Assembly: GCA_963697365.1 (NCBI GenBank)
Contig: CAVONT010000017.1
Span: 124,001 to 188,000, forward strand
Length of the DNA: 64,000 nt
Source: CAIXZV01 sp963697365
Lineage (GTDB): Bacteria; Chloroflexota; Limnocylindria; Limnocylindrales; CSP1-4
Reading direction: 5' to 3'
Shown: positions 24,999-34,124 of the stretch, piece by piece
Layout: each line of letters opens with the position of its first letter
How positions within the stretch are numbered: the first letter of the stretch is position 1
The notes under the pieces: model-generated
What the model was told of the DNA's origin: nothing
The model's database searches: none
The model's input: only the letters and a program-made list of their open reading frames with translations
Made by a program: the position numbers and the translations under genes

Positions 24999-26171
24999 CT
25001 AGGCCTCGGTGCTCGCGGCGGGGGCGCTGCGGCTCACGGACAGCCGCCGGACGATCCCGACGCGGTAGCGCAGGAAGACCTCGCTCGCGATCAGGCAGAA
25101 CAGGATGATCCCCTGGATCATCGCGGGCACGCCGGATGGCTGGATCTCGCGTCCGGCCAGGATGAGCGCGCCGAACAGGATCGCCACGGGTACCACGCGC
25201 AGGGGATGGAACTTCGCGAGGTACGCGATGATGATCGCCGTGTAGCCGTAGCCCGGCGAGAAGTTGTCCTGGAGCCGGTGCACGCTGCCCGCGACTTCAC
25301 TCATACCGGCGATGCCCGCCAGGCCGCCCGACACGGCGAACACGAGCATGATGTTGCGCGCGATCCGGATGCCCGCGTAGCGCGCCGCTCGCGGGCTGTC
25401 GCCGGTGAGCCTGATCTCGTAGCCCCAGGCGCTGCGCTCGACGATGTACCAGACGACGACGGCGGCGCCCAGGGCGATCAGGAACCCGGCGTGGACGGTC
25501 ATGCCGCGGAGGGCCGGGATGGCCTCGGACAGGTCGCTCAGCCGGGGCAGCCACGCCTCGGGCGGGAATTGGGCGGTCATCTGGAAGCCCCCCTCCGTCC
25601 ACGGCCCGAAGACCCAGTACTGGATCCACGCGTACGCGATGCTGTTGAGCATGATCGTGGCGATGATCTCGTTGACCCCGAGGCGGGCCCGCAGGAAGCC
25701 CGGGATGAGGCCCCAGAAGGCACCGCCCAGGAAGCCCGCGACGAGCATCGCGGGCAGCAGGATGAAGGCGGGCGTCCCGGCGGGCAGCAGTGGAACGAGC
25801 ACCACCGCGCTCGCGGCCCACGCCCCGAGGAGCAGCTGGCCCTCGGCGCCGATGTTCCAGAGCCGCATCCGGAAGGCGATGGAGCAGGCGAGGCCGGTGA
25901 GGATGAGCGGCGTCGCCTTGACGAGGGTGTCCGAGATCGCGCCCGGGCTTCCCAGCGACGAGCCGACGATGTGCAGGTAGACCTTGACGGGGTTTGCGCC
26001 GACGATCGCCAGGATCAGGCCGGAGATGAGCAGCGCAACGGCCAGCGCGCCCAGCGTCAGGGCAGGGGAGAGCCAGCGGCTCCGCTCGAGCCGTGGCTCG
26101 AGGCGCACCGACCAGGGCAGCCCGCGCCGGGACGGACGCACGACCGGGGAGCTCATCGATTGCCCGCTCAT
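24999..26171 (-). CDS. ABC transporter permease, nucleoside/BMP type (subunit 1)
   Basis: A 390-residue permease of the NupP/YufP kind with an N-terminal Arg-rich tail and about ten helices. RLWNIGAEGQLLLGAWAAS and a later EIRLTGDSPRAARYAGIRI (coupling motif) support the assignment. The ATG overlaps the ATPase stop in ATGA. It forms the heterodimeric pore with the next gene's product. Confidence 0.88.
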   Translation of the reverse strand: MSGQSMSSPVVRPSRRGLPWSVRLEPRLERSRWLSPALTLGALAVALLISGLILAIVGANPVKVYLHIVGSSLGSPGAISDTLVKATPLILTGLACSIAFRMRLWNIGAEGQLLLGAWAASAVVLVPLLPAGTPAFILLPAMLVAGFLGGAFWGLIPGFLRARLGVNEIIATIMLNSIAYAWIQYWVFGPWTEGGFQMTAQFPPEAWLPRLSDLSEAIPALRGMTVHAGFLIALGAAVVVWYIVERSAWGYEIRLTGDSPRAARYAGIRIARNIMLVFAVSGGLAGIAGMSEVAGSVHRLQDNFSPGYGYTAIIIAYLAKFHPLRVVPVAILFGALILAGREIQPSGVPAMIQGIILFCLIASEVFLRYRVGIVRRLSVSRSAPAASTEA

Positions 26172-27796
26172 GCCGGGTCCCCTGGCGTCGTGCCGGCAGC
26201 GGCAACCCCGCTGGCGGGGTCGGCCTCGAGGGTGCCGCCCGTCATCAGCAGGCCGATGCGGTTGACATCGGCATCGGCCGCGTCCTCCATGCCGACGATC
26301 CGGCCCTCGAACATCACCGCGACCCGGTCCGACAGCGCCAGCACCTCGTCGAGGTCCTCCGAGATCAGCAGGATCGCCGCGCCAGCCGCGCGACGCTCCA
26401 TGAGCAGGCGATGCGCGGACTCCACGGCACCGACGTCCAGGCCGCGAGTCGGCTGCACCGCGATCATCAGTCGCGGCTCCGACTCGATCTCGCGCGCGAG
26501 GATCAGGCGCTGGATGTTGCCGCCCGACAGGAGGCGCGCCTCGGTGTCGATCGACGGGGCGCTGATCTCGTAGCTCGCCTTGAGCTCCGTGGCCGCAACG
26601 CGGGCGGCACCCATGTCGATCGACCAGCCATGGGCGATGGGCTTCTTGCGGTAGCGCTTCATGATCAGGTTGTCCACGAGCGACAGGTTCGGTGCCGTCC
26701 CGACGCCGGTGCGGTCCTCTGGGACGTGGGCGACGCCGTGCTGGATCACGTTGCGCACGGGCCGGTTCGCGATCTCGTCACCCGACACGACGATCCGTCC
26801 GCGACACGGTCGCAGGCCGGTGATCACCTCGGCCAGCTCGCTCTGGCCGTTGCCGGCGACGGCCGCGATCCCCAGCACCTCGCCCGAGTGGACCTGGAGC
26901 GACACGCCGCGCAGGGCGGGCAGGCCCTTGTCGTTGTCGGCCTTGACGTCCTCGACGGAGAGGACCACGTCACCCGGCGGCAGCCAGGTGCGCTCGTGGG
27001 TGCCGAGCACCTCACGCCCGACCATCAGCTGGGCGAGCTGGGGCTTCGTCATGCCGGCGGCCGGCAGACCCTTCGCGGTCACCCGGCCCCGGCGCATGAC
27101 CGTCACCGTGTCCGCGATGGCCAGCACCTCGCCCAACTTGTGGCTGATGAAGACGATGCTGCGTCCCGACGCCGTCATCGACCGCAGCGTCCGGAAGAGG
27201 TCGTCCACCTCCTGGGGCGCCAGGACGGCGGTGGGCTCGTCCATGATCAGGACGCGCGCCCCCCGGTAGAGGACCTTCAGGATCTCGACCCGCTGCCGCT
27301 CGCCGACGGAGAGCTGCCAGATCTTGGCGCTTGGATCCACGTGGAGCCCGTTGGCCTCGGCCAGGGCAGCGACCTCACCATCCTTGCCCTTGAGGTCCAG
27401 CCGGAAACGGGGCCGCTGGAGGCCCACCAGGATGTTCTCGGTGACGGTCATGGACTCGACCAGCGTGAAGTGCTGGTGGACCATGCCCAGCCCCGCCGCG
27501 ATCGCATCGCGGGGCGAGCGGAAGGCGACAGGGACGCCGTCGATCAGGATCTCCCCGGCATCGGGCTGGTACAGCCCGTCGAGGATGTTCATCAGGGTGC
27601 TTTTCCCGGCGCCGTTCTCGCCGAGGAGGGCATGCACCTCGCCCCTTGCGAGGCGGAAGTCGACGCCGTCGTTGGCGACGACGCCCGGGAACCGCTTGAC
27701 GATCCCGCGCAGCTCGACGGCCGGCACCTCGTCGAGGGCCGGCCGTCCGCTGTCTGTCACGTGGTTGGTGTCGAGACCGGAGGGTGCGGCAGCCAT
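26168..27796 (-). CDS. ABC transporter ATPase with two nucleotide-binding domains, nucleoside/BMP type
   Basis: A 542-residue fused double ATPase. The first domain has GENGAGKST, Q-loop VHQHFTL, signature LSVGERQRVEI and Walker B VLIMDEP. The second has a degenerate P-loop (AVAGNGQSE) and LSGGNIQRLILAREI followed by LMIAVQPTRGLD. That asymmetry is standard for RbsA/NupO-type sugar and nucleoside importers. The inner ATG (27796) is chosen because GGAGGG lies upstream of it. The outer ATG at 27817 lacks a ribosome-binding site. Confidence 0.9.
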   Translation of the reverse strand: MAAAPSGLDTNHVTDSGRPALDEVPAVELRGIVKRFPGVVANDGVDFRLARGEVHALLGENGAGKSTLMNILDGLYQPDAGEILIDGVPVAFRSPRDAIAAGLGMVHQHFTLVESMTVTENILVGLQRPRFRLDLKGKDGEVAALAEANGLHVDPSAKIWQLSVGERQRVEILKVLYRGARVLIMDEPTAVLAPQEVDDLFRTLRSMTASGRSIVFISHKLGEVLAIADTVTVMRRGRVTAKGLPAAGMTKPQLAQLMVGREVLGTHERTWLPPGDVVLSVEDVKADNDKGLPALRGVSLQVHSGEVLGIAAVAGNGQSELAEVITGLRPCRGRIVVSGDEIANRPVRNVIQHGVAHVPEDRTGVGTAPNLSLVDNLIMKRYRKKPIAHGWSIDMGAARVAATELKASYEISAPSIDTEARLLSGGNIQRLILAREIESEPRLMIAVQPTRGLDVGAVESAHRLLMERRAAGAAILLISEDLDEVLALSDRVAVMFEGRIVGMEDAADADVNRIGLLMTGGTLEADPASGVAAAGTTPGDPA

Positions 27797-27832
27797 GTGC
27801 TCGTTACCCTCCGGCATCGTCGTGGGCTGGGC

Positions 27833-29095
27833 CTAGTTGCCGAGTTCCGGCAGCTCGGCGGTGATGCCGTCGTTCCACCAGTACATGCAGGTGGTGCACT
27901 CGGAGCCGGGGGCGCCGGGCGGGAACTGGTCGAGGTCCGACTGCTGGAGCTTCTCGCCGTCGGCGAGCAGGGTCTTGCCGGTGTTGTCCACGATCGGCCC
28001 GGGGAACACGATGTCGAATCGCCCGGTGCTGCTCTTGAGCATCGTCGCGAGCGTGTCCTTCACCGCCTGCACGTCAGCCTCGGGCAGGCTGGCCACGCCC
28101 TTGCGCAGCGTCTCGCCTTCCATGAAGCCCAGCAGGCCCATGGCGCCCGCGTCGGCGTCGAAGTACTCGTAGCCTGCGGTGTAGGTGCCGGCCTTGACCT
28201 TCTCGGCGATCCGGGCGTACTCCGGGCCCCAGATCCAGTAGGGGGCGGTCAGGCAGGCGTCAACCTTGCAGGAGGCCGGGTGGTCGTAGGTGATGCCCCA
28301 CTTGCCCTTCTCCTGGGCGACGTCGGCGACGGCCCCGGTGTCGGCGCCGGTGAAGACGACCTGGGCGCCCGCGTCGAAGAGCGCGGTGGCGCCTGCCTTC
28401 TCCTTGATCGGGTCGTGCCAGGTGTTGATGAACACGACGTCCATCGTGCAGTTCGGGCACGTCTCCTTGACGCCGCGCATGATCGCGTTGCCCAGCCGCA
28501 GCTCCTCCGGGATCGGGAAGGTCGCCATGTAGCCGACCTTCTCGTTGCCGTCGGCCTTCGCGCGCGAACCGGCGACCATGCCGGCGAGGTACTTCATGGT
28601 CTCCATCGCGCCGAAGAAGTTGCCGAAGTTCTTGCCGTTGCTCTTGTACCCGGTCAGGTGGAGGAACGTCGTGTCGGGGAACTCGCCGGCGACCGTCTCC
28701 ATCGGATCCATGTAGCCGAAGGAGGTGCCGACGATGAAGTCGAAGCCCTTGCGCGCCAGCGACCGGAACGTCTGCTCCGAATCCGCGCCTTCGGGGACGT
28801 TCTCGATGTAGGCGACGTGAGAGTTCTCGACGTTCTCGCAGACGTACTGGAGGCCCTCGTAGTGGGCCTGGCTCCAGCCCCCGTCGTCATGGGGTCCGAT
28901 CAGGACCATGGCGACGTTGAACTTGCCGTCCACGACCTCCGGGATCTCGGTGCCCGCCGCAGCGCCCACCTCGCAGCCCGCCGCTGCCGCCGACCCGTCC
29001 GAGGGGGCCGCACTCGGCGTTGCCCCTCCGCAGGCTGCGACGACCACGACCGTGGCCGCCAGCAGCGCCAGAATCCGACCATTCCGACCGACCAT
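27833..29095 (-). CDS. BMP-family lipoprotein, substrate-binding protein
   Basis: A 420-residue exported lipoprotein. The signal peptide RNGRILALLAATVVVVAAC carries a lipobox with Cys22, followed by an Ala/Ser linker. The PBP1-BMP fold shows DDGGWSQAHYEG, ADSEQTFRSLARKGFDFIVG and HPASCKVDACLTAPYW. Homologues bind purine nucleosides or related compounds. AGGAGGAG upstream fixes the ATG at 29095. Several Cys pairs (ETCPNC, CTTC) are unusual and may form disulfides. It is the first gene of the importer cluster. Confidence 0.88.
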   Translation of the reverse strand: MVGRNGRILALLAATVVVVAACGGATPSAAPSDGSAAAAGCEVGAAAGTEIPEVVDGKFNVAMVLIGPHDDGGWSQAHYEGLQYVCENVENSHVAYIENVPEGADSEQTFRSLARKGFDFIVGTSFGYMDPMETVAGEFPDTTFLHLTGYKSNGKNFGNFFGAMETMKYLAGMVAGSRAKADGNEKVGYMATFPIPEELRLGNAIMRGVKETCPNCTMDVVFINTWHDPIKEKAGATALFDAGAQVVFTGADTGAVADVAQEKGKWGITYDHPASCKVDACLTAPYWIWGPEYARIAEKVKAGTYTAGYEYFDADAGAMGLLGFMEGETLRKGVASLPEADVQAVKDTLATMLKSSTGRFDIVFPGPIVDNTGKTLLADGEKLQQSDLDQFPPGAPGSECTTCMYWWNDGITAELPELGN

Positions 29096-29183
29096 CGATA
29101 CAGCTCCTCCTGCGCGGGACGCGATATCCCACGTCTGGGCAGGCGGTTGCTCCAGCGTCGCCAGCCGTCGTGGTAAGACCGCC

Positions 29184-29189
29184 ATTCTA
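29184..29189 (-). promoter_or_regulatory. -10 element of the BMP importer operon
   Basis: TAGAAT on the minus strand predicts a start near 29177 and a leader of about 82 nt before the lipoprotein ATG. The leader contains CCACG/CGTGG arms closing an internal stem (see findings). No clear -35 is present. Confidence 0.4.
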
Positions 29190-29366
29190 GGGCCCGCAGC
29201 GGCACCCGAATGGGACGCGCGCGCATGGGATCGGGTGCGGATCGGGGACGGATCGGGGGCGATCGGGACGCAGTTCGGGGGCGCCCGACCGGCGTACGCA
29301 CGGCCCTGCCGATGATGCCGCTCCCGCCGCCCGCACGGCCCCGCCCGGCCGGGCCGCCGGAAGGGC

Positions 29367-29372
29367 TACCAT
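29367..29372 (+). promoter_or_regulatory. -10 element of the M16 peptidase gene, probable leaderless start
   Basis: TACCAT, then CGGGCG, then the ATG at 29379. The hexamer and the spacing are the same as at 15697. Confidence 0.5.
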
Positions 29373-29378
29373 CGGGCG

Positions 29379-30647
29379 ATGTTCGAGCGTACCGAGCTGC
29401 CTGATGGGCCGCGGGTCATCTCCGCCCGCCTGCCCGGGTCGCGGAGCGTGTCCGTCGCCGCCTACGTGCTGGCAGGGTCACGCCTCGAGACGCCCGACGA
29501 GGCCGGGGTCGCCCACTTCATGGAGCACCTGACCTTCAAGGGGACCGCGGGCTATCCGTCGAGCCGCGCGATCAGCGAGGCGATCGAGGGGGTTGGCGGC
29601 TCGGCCAACGCGGCCACGGACCGCGAGTCGACCGTCTACTGGGCTCGGGTGCCGCGCCGCCAGGCGGCAAGGGCGATGGACGTCATGGGCGAGCTTGTCG
29701 TCCGGCCCACCCTGTCCGAGTCGGACATCGACCAGGAGCGCACCGTCATCGTCGAGGAGATCCGCTCCTACCTCGACGATCCAGGCGAGTACTGCCAGAT
29801 GCTCATGAGCCAGGCGCTCTTCGGCGATGGCCCGCTGGGTCGCGAGATCTGCGGCGACGAGGACGGCATCCGCGCGCTGCCGGCGGCGGCGATCCACCGG
29901 TTCTGGGGCGCCATGTACCGGCCGGCGAACACGGTGGTCGCGGTCGCCGGCGACATCGCGCACGAGGAGGCGGTGGAGCTCGCGGCCCGCGCGTTCGGGG
30001 CTGGTGCCGGCCGGGCGCCCGCCTGTACGCCGGCTCCCGAGCTGCCCGCAGGCCCGCGCGTGCTGACAGGCCGCCGGGACACCACGCAGGCGCAGCTCTC
30101 GATCGCCGTGCCCGCCCTCCAGCGCGACCACGCCGATGCCTGGAATCTCGCCGTGCTCAACGCGGTCCTGGGCGACGGCATGTCGAGCCGCTTGTTCCTG
30201 AAGGTCCGCGAGGAGAAGGGCCTGGCCTACGACGTGTCGTCGGGGATCGTGGAGTACGCGGACGCCGGCGCGCTGGAGATCTCGGCCGGCGTCGACCCGG
30301 CCCGGCTGCCCGCCGCCATCGGCGCGATCATGAGCGAGCTCGTCCGCATCTCCGAGGAGCCCGTCCCCGCCGATGAGCTGGCGAAGGCCAAGGCGTACCT
30401 CGCTGGTGGCCTCGAACTCCGGATGGACGACTCGCGGCACCTCGCGTCGTGGATCGGCGGCCAGGAGGCGCACCACGCCCAGGTGCTCACGCTCGACGAG
30501 GCGCTTGGCGCCGTCGACGCGGTGACCCCCGAGGACATCCTGCGCGTCGCCGGCACACTGTTCCACGACGACCGGCTGCGCATGGCGGTGGTTGCCCAGG
30601 GCCGCCACCTCCGCGGGATCGACCGGCACCTGCGGCTGCCGCGATGA
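29379..30647 (+). CDS. M16-family zinc peptidase (processing-peptidase-like)
   Basis: A 422-residue peptidase with the inverted zinc motif HFMEH and the downstream Glu in ESDIDQERTVIVEEI. The C-terminal domain has the conserved REEKGLAYDVSS stretch. It resembles the YmxG/PqqL-type single-chain M16B enzymes that act as homodimers on short or unfolded peptides. The next gene overlaps its stop (ATGA). Confidence 0.9.
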   Translation: MFERTELPDGPRVISARLPGSRSVSVAAYVLAGSRLETPDEAGVAHFMEHLTFKGTAGYPSSRAISEAIEGVGGSANAATDRESTVYWARVPRRQAARAMDVMGELVVRPTLSESDIDQERTVIVEEIRSYLDDPGEYCQMLMSQALFGDGPLGREICGDEDGIRALPAAAIHRFWGAMYRPANTVVAVAGDIAHEEAVELAARAFGAGAGRAPACTPAPELPAGPRVLTGRRDTTQAQLSIAVPALQRDHADAWNLAVLNAVLGDGMSSRLFLKVREEKGLAYDVSSGIVEYADAGALEISAGVDPARLPAAIGAIMSELVRISEEPVPADELAKAKAYLAGGLELRMDDSRHLASWIGGQEAHHAQVLTLDEALGAVDAVTPEDILRVAGTLFHDDRLRMAVVAQGRHLRGIDRHLRLPR

Positions 30648-31627
30648 CCGATCACCGCGAGGATCCCGGGCAGCTGCCGGACGACTGGGATGCCCAGCCC
30701 GAAGCCGCAGCCGAAGCCGAAGCCGCAGCCGAAGCCGAAGCCGCAGCCGCAGCCGAAGCCGGAAGCCGCGAGCGGAAGCCGAGCCCGGGCCCAGGTGTCC
30801 GATCCCGGCCGCTGCCCGAAGCCGAGCCCGAGGTCCCGTTCGTCCTGCCGCTGCTCGCGCCCGAGCCGGACCCGGAGCCGGCGGACCCGCCCCTCGACGG
30901 CCGCCCGCTGTCGCTCCGGCTTGCCCACCTGCACCTGCGCATGGGCGCGCACGCCCAGGCTCGCGCCGAGCTCGAGGCCCTTGCCGGTCGCGGCGCTCTC
31001 GACGAGGACGCCCTGATCGATCTCGCCGAGATCCGCTGGCGGACAGGCGACCTCGCGGGAGCGGGCGAGGCCGCGAACGCGGCGATCGCTCGTGGTCGCC
31101 TTGACGGCGCCGCGCTGGTCATCGCCGCGGAGGCCATGGCCGCACTCGGGCGCCCGAGCGAGGCCCGTCGCCTCGCCGCGCGTGCGCTCGGAGCGATCGA
31201 GGGGCCGCTGGACCCGGTCTTCGCGGGCATGCCACGAAGCGTGGTCTGGCCAGGCGACCACATGCTCGACGCGGCCGTCCCTGATGCCGGCATCGACCGG
31301 GCGCGCGCTACTGCGGGTGGCGCAGCCGCCGCCGCGAGTGCCGCAGCGGAGGCGTTCGCCGGCGGCCGGGCCGCGATGAACCGGGGCGACAGCACGACCG
31401 CCGCGGTCCGTCTCGGCATCGCGCTGCGGCTCGATCCCGGGTATGCCCGAGGCGTGCTGGACCTGGTGGAGGACCGGACCGAGGCACCCCTGCTCGCGCT
31501 CGTCGCCGGCGACGCCCTCCGGCTGCTGGGACGCGAGGACGAGGCGCTGGAGGCGTACCACCAGGCCCGCGGCCTGGCCACCGCGACCAGCGGGCGGCGG
31601 ACGGACGAGGACGACGACCTCCCGTAG
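30644..31627 (+). CDS. Alpha-helical repeat (TPR-like) protein
   Basis: A 327-residue protein with an Ala/Glu-rich, low-complexity N-terminus coded by a GAAGCCGCAGCC-type tandem repeat (about 30700-30770), then a Pro-rich stretch. Pairs of amphipathic helices follow with TPR-like spacing (LSLRLAHLHLRMGAHAQARAE, LIDLAEIRWRTGDLAGAGEA, then LEAYHQARGLA at the end). It probably acts as a protein-protein scaffold. It is translationally coupled to the M16 peptidase through ATGA. Specific function unknown. Confidence 0.65.
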   Translation: MTDHREDPGQLPDDWDAQPEAAAEAEAAAEAEAAAAAEAGSRERKPSPGPGVRSRPLPEAEPEVPFVLPLLAPEPDPEPADPPLDGRPLSLRLAHLHLRMGAHAQARAELEALAGRGALDEDALIDLAEIRWRTGDLAGAGEAANAAIARGRLDGAALVIAAEAMAALGRPSEARRLAARALGAIEGPLDPVFAGMPRSVVWPGDHMLDAAVPDAGIDRARATAGGAAAAASAAAEAFAGGRAAMNRGDSTTAAVRLGIALRLDPGYARGVLDLVEDRTEAPLLALVAGDALRLLGREDEALEAYHQARGLATATSGRRTDEDDDLP

Positions 31628-31665
31628 GTCCGAACTGCCGTCCAGGTCCGAACTTCCGTCGGCCT
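31628..31665 (+). repeat. Two copies of a GGTCCGAACTKCCGTC unit
   Basis: A direct repeat of about 16 bp with one substitution lies just after the TPR-like gene. A TACCCT hexamer at 31677-31682 downstream may be the ndk -10. Confidence 0.5.
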
Positions 31666-31798
31666 GCCAGCCACGCTACCCTGTCCCTCCCGCGCCGCGA
31701 AGTCCTATCCCCGGGTTGCGACCGGCTTCGCGCCGCCACCCATCCGACCGCGGGCCCGGACCTCCGGCGCCCCAGACCAGCGAGGCGTGCAGCATCCC

Positions 31799-32266
31799 AT
31801 GGCAGAGCTCCAGCGAACCCTCCTCCTCGTGAAGCCTGACGGCGTCCAGCGCCAGCTTGTCGGCCGCGTCCTGACCCGGTTCGAGGAGCGTGGCCTCAAG
31901 CTGGTCGGCCTCAAGCTGGTCCACGTGGATCGCGCACTCGCCGAGCAGCATTACGCGGTCCACAGCGAGAAGCCGTTCTTCAGAGGCCTCGTGGACTTCA
32001 TCACCTCGGGTCCGCTCGTGGCCGCGGCCCTCGAGGGCCCGAACGCCATCGCGATCGTCCGTGCGATGAACGGCGCGACGAGGCCGCACGAGGCTGCGCC
32101 GGGCTCGATTCGTGGCGACTTCGCCGTCGAGACCGCGCAGAACCTTGTCCACGCCTCGGACAGCCCGGAGAACGCAGCCGCCGAGCTTGCGCTCTGGTTC
32201 AAGCCCGACGAGCTGCTCGCCTACGAGCGCGAGATCGACCGGTGGGTACTCGCCCCGGAGGCGTAG
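31799..32266 (+). CDS. ndk: Nucleoside diphosphate kinase
   Basis: Equilibrates nucleoside di- and triphosphates through a phospho-His intermediate. 155 residues with TLLLVKPDGVQR, the active-site NLVHASDS (phosphorylated His), and SIRGDFAVETA. ATG at 31799 is preferred; GTG at 31787 is in frame but sits on top of the likely GAGG ribosome-binding site. A strong hairpin follows. Confidence 0.95.
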   Translation: MAELQRTLLLVKPDGVQRQLVGRVLTRFEERGLKLVGLKLVHVDRALAEQHYAVHSEKPFFRGLVDFITSGPLVAAALEGPNAIAIVRAMNGATRPHEAAPGSIRGDFAVETAQNLVHASDSPENAAAELALWFKPDELLAYEREIDRWVLAPEA

Positions 32267-32294
32267 GCCCTCACTTCCTCCCGGCGGAGCGAGG

Positions 32295-32324
32295 AGGCCG
32301 CGCCGGCTGCGAGCGGCGCGGCCT
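32295..32324. terminator. Strong hairpin between ndk and the convergent operon
   Basis: An 11-bp perfect stem, AGGCCGCGCCG with CGGCGCGGCCT around an 8-nt loop, begins 28 bp past the ndk stop and lies 15 bp before the stop of the facing gene. It can serve both directions. Confidence 0.7.
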
Positions 32325-32339
32325 TCGCGATTCCTCGCG

Positions 32340-34124
32340 TCAGTCGCCCTGGCGGACGACGACCGCCGGGGCCGGCTCCGATGCCGCACCGGCGATGTCG
32401 AGGGCTCCCCACGACGTCAGGGCGGCGAGCAGGGAGAGCGCGAGGACGGCGCCCGCGAGCAGCTCCGCCCGGTCGCGCCGAAGGGTGGCGGAGAGGCGCT
32501 CGTGGAGCGGCTCGTGGTCCGCGTGCGGCATTCGTCGGGCGGCGACCGCCTGGCGTCCGGACTCGCCGGCGGACCTGACCGAGGCCCCGGCCGCGGCCAG
32601 CGCGGCGCCGGCCCTGCCGCGCAAGGGGGCCAGCCGTGATCCCCCTGCGGCCGCCGGCGTCGTCTCGGGCTCCGCGCTGGCGGCGCCGGGCTCGGCCGTC
32701 GAGGTGGGCGCGATCCCGGCTGCCGTCTCGATATCGGCAGGTGGCTGCTCCTCGCGCCGGCGCTCGCTGCGCGATGCCCGGGTGAACCGCTCGGGCGCCG
32801 CTGCGTCCACCTTGCTGGTCACGCGTCCTGCGCCCACCACGAGCAGCCGCACGTATGCCGGCAGCGCCAGCCACCCGAGCAGGACGAGGATGGTGGCCCA
32901 TGACCCGTCCGCCACGAGGCCGGCGATCAGGTCGCGCACGTTGAACGCGACCCAGCCCGGCAGGCCGAACGTGGCGATCGTGGCGACGACCAGGGCGGCC
33001 GCCAGGAGCGGGGACCGCCGCATCCAGCCGCGCAGGTCGGGGATGCTCCGGCTCCCGAAGCGGTGCTCGGTGACGGCTGCCCAGGCTGCCAGCGCGGTCT
33101 TCGACGCGGCGAGCACCACCACCCACGCGCGGGTCGGACCCCACGAGGCGGGGTCGAGCGTCGCTGCAGCCAGCAGCAGCAGTCCGGCGTCGGCGATGAC
33201 CAGGTAGCCCGTCGCGTGGCGCAGGTCGTCCTGTGTGAACGCGGCGATGGAGGCGCCGACCATCGTTGCCACGGCGAGCAGGATCATGATCGTCCGTTCA
33301 CCCTCGAGCGGAAGCGCGAGCGGGGCCACGAGGTTGTCCACGGCGGAGATCGCGGCCACCGCCAGCGGCAGGGGGATCCAGGCCAGGAGGAGCGGCAGCG
33401 TGATCGGCGGCACGAGATCGGTGAGGCGCGGAACGCGCAGGTGGAACGGCAGCACGCCATAGCGGGCGGCGACCGCCCCGGTGCCTGCCAGGGTGAGGAG
33501 GCCGACCAGCGCGCCGACCTCGCCGCTGCCGGTCGTGCCCTCACCGGCAGCGAGGCTGCGCGTCACCAGGTCCGCAAGCAGCGGCAGCACCTCGACCACC
33601 GCGAGCAGCACGGCCCCGCCGACCAGCGTCACCTGGAGCTCCCTGGTGGCCGGGACGATCGCGCGCGGACCCTCGACATCGAGCAGGACGATCGCGAGCG
33701 CGGCCAGGCCCACCGTGATCGCGGCCGCGACGGCGAGCCCGAGGTCGGCCGAGGCGAGGGCCACCGCGGTGCCGCCCAGTGCGGCCAGCGTCGCCGGCAG
33801 CAGCCCGCGGAGGATCCGCATGCCACCCAGCAGCCAGGCGATGAACACGAGCACGACCGACATCAGGGCCTCGAGCCCCACGACCAGCCGCATGTAGGAG
33901 GTCGGGACGAGATACCCGCCGAACGGCTCGTCGGCCGCCGCGACCGGCTTGCCACCGGGCCCCAGGGGTGCCGGCGTCAGGGCGAACGTGAGGACGAGCA
34001 CGCCGAGCAGGGCCAGCACGCCGATCCACAGGCCGATCCGCGCGGGACGCCCCCTCCGGGGCAGGCCCCAGGCGGCGCCGGCAGCCCCAAGGGCCGCCAC
34101 CGCGATGATGGCGGGGAGGATCAT
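32340..34124 (-). CDS. Complex-I/hydrogenase-like proton-translocating membrane subunit (NuoN/HyfF-like)
   Basis: A 594-residue polytopic protein. The central portion has the Proton_antipo_M character: conserved Lys/His-type helices with ARYGVLPFHLRVPRLTDL, TQDDLRHATGYLVIADAG and VVLAASKTALAAW. About 130 hydrophilic residues (Ser/Arg/Glu/Pro-rich) interrupt it before a last helix. No other nuo genes are adjacent, so it is not a normal complex I operon. The start overlaps the upstream gene's stop by one base. The ion and electron partner are unknown. Confidence 0.7.
   Translation of the reverse strand: MILPAIIAVAALGAAGAAWGLPRRGRPARIGLWIGVLALLGVLVLTFALTPAPLGPGGKPVAAADEPFGGYLVPTSYMRLVVGLEALMSVVLVFIAWLLGGMRILRGLLPATLAALGGTAVALASADLGLAVAAAITVGLAALAIVLLDVEGPRAIVPATRELQVTLVGGAVLLAVVEVLPLLADLVTRSLAAGEGTTGSGEVGALVGLLTLAGTGAVAARYGVLPFHLRVPRLTDLVPPITLPLLLAWIPLPLAVAAISAVDNLVAPLALPLEGERTIMILLAVATMVGASIAAFTQDDLRHATGYLVIADAGLLLLAAATLDPASWGPTRAWVVVLAASKTALAAWAAVTEHRFGSRSIPDLRGWMRRSPLLAAALVVATIATFGLPGWVAFNVRDLIAGLVADGSWATILVLLGWLALPAYVRLLVVGAGRVTSKVDAAAPERFTRASRSERRREEQPPADIETAAGIAPTSTAEPGAASAEPETTPAAAGGSRLAPLRGRAGAALAAAGASVRSAGESGRQAVAARRMPHADHEPLHERLSATLRRDRAELLAGAVLALSLLAALTSWGALDIAGAASEPAPAVVVRQGD

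Noticed and set aside
29096..29183. Purine riboswitch before the nucleoside-type importer
   Set aside because: The conserved purine-aptamer core and loop-loop elements are absent.
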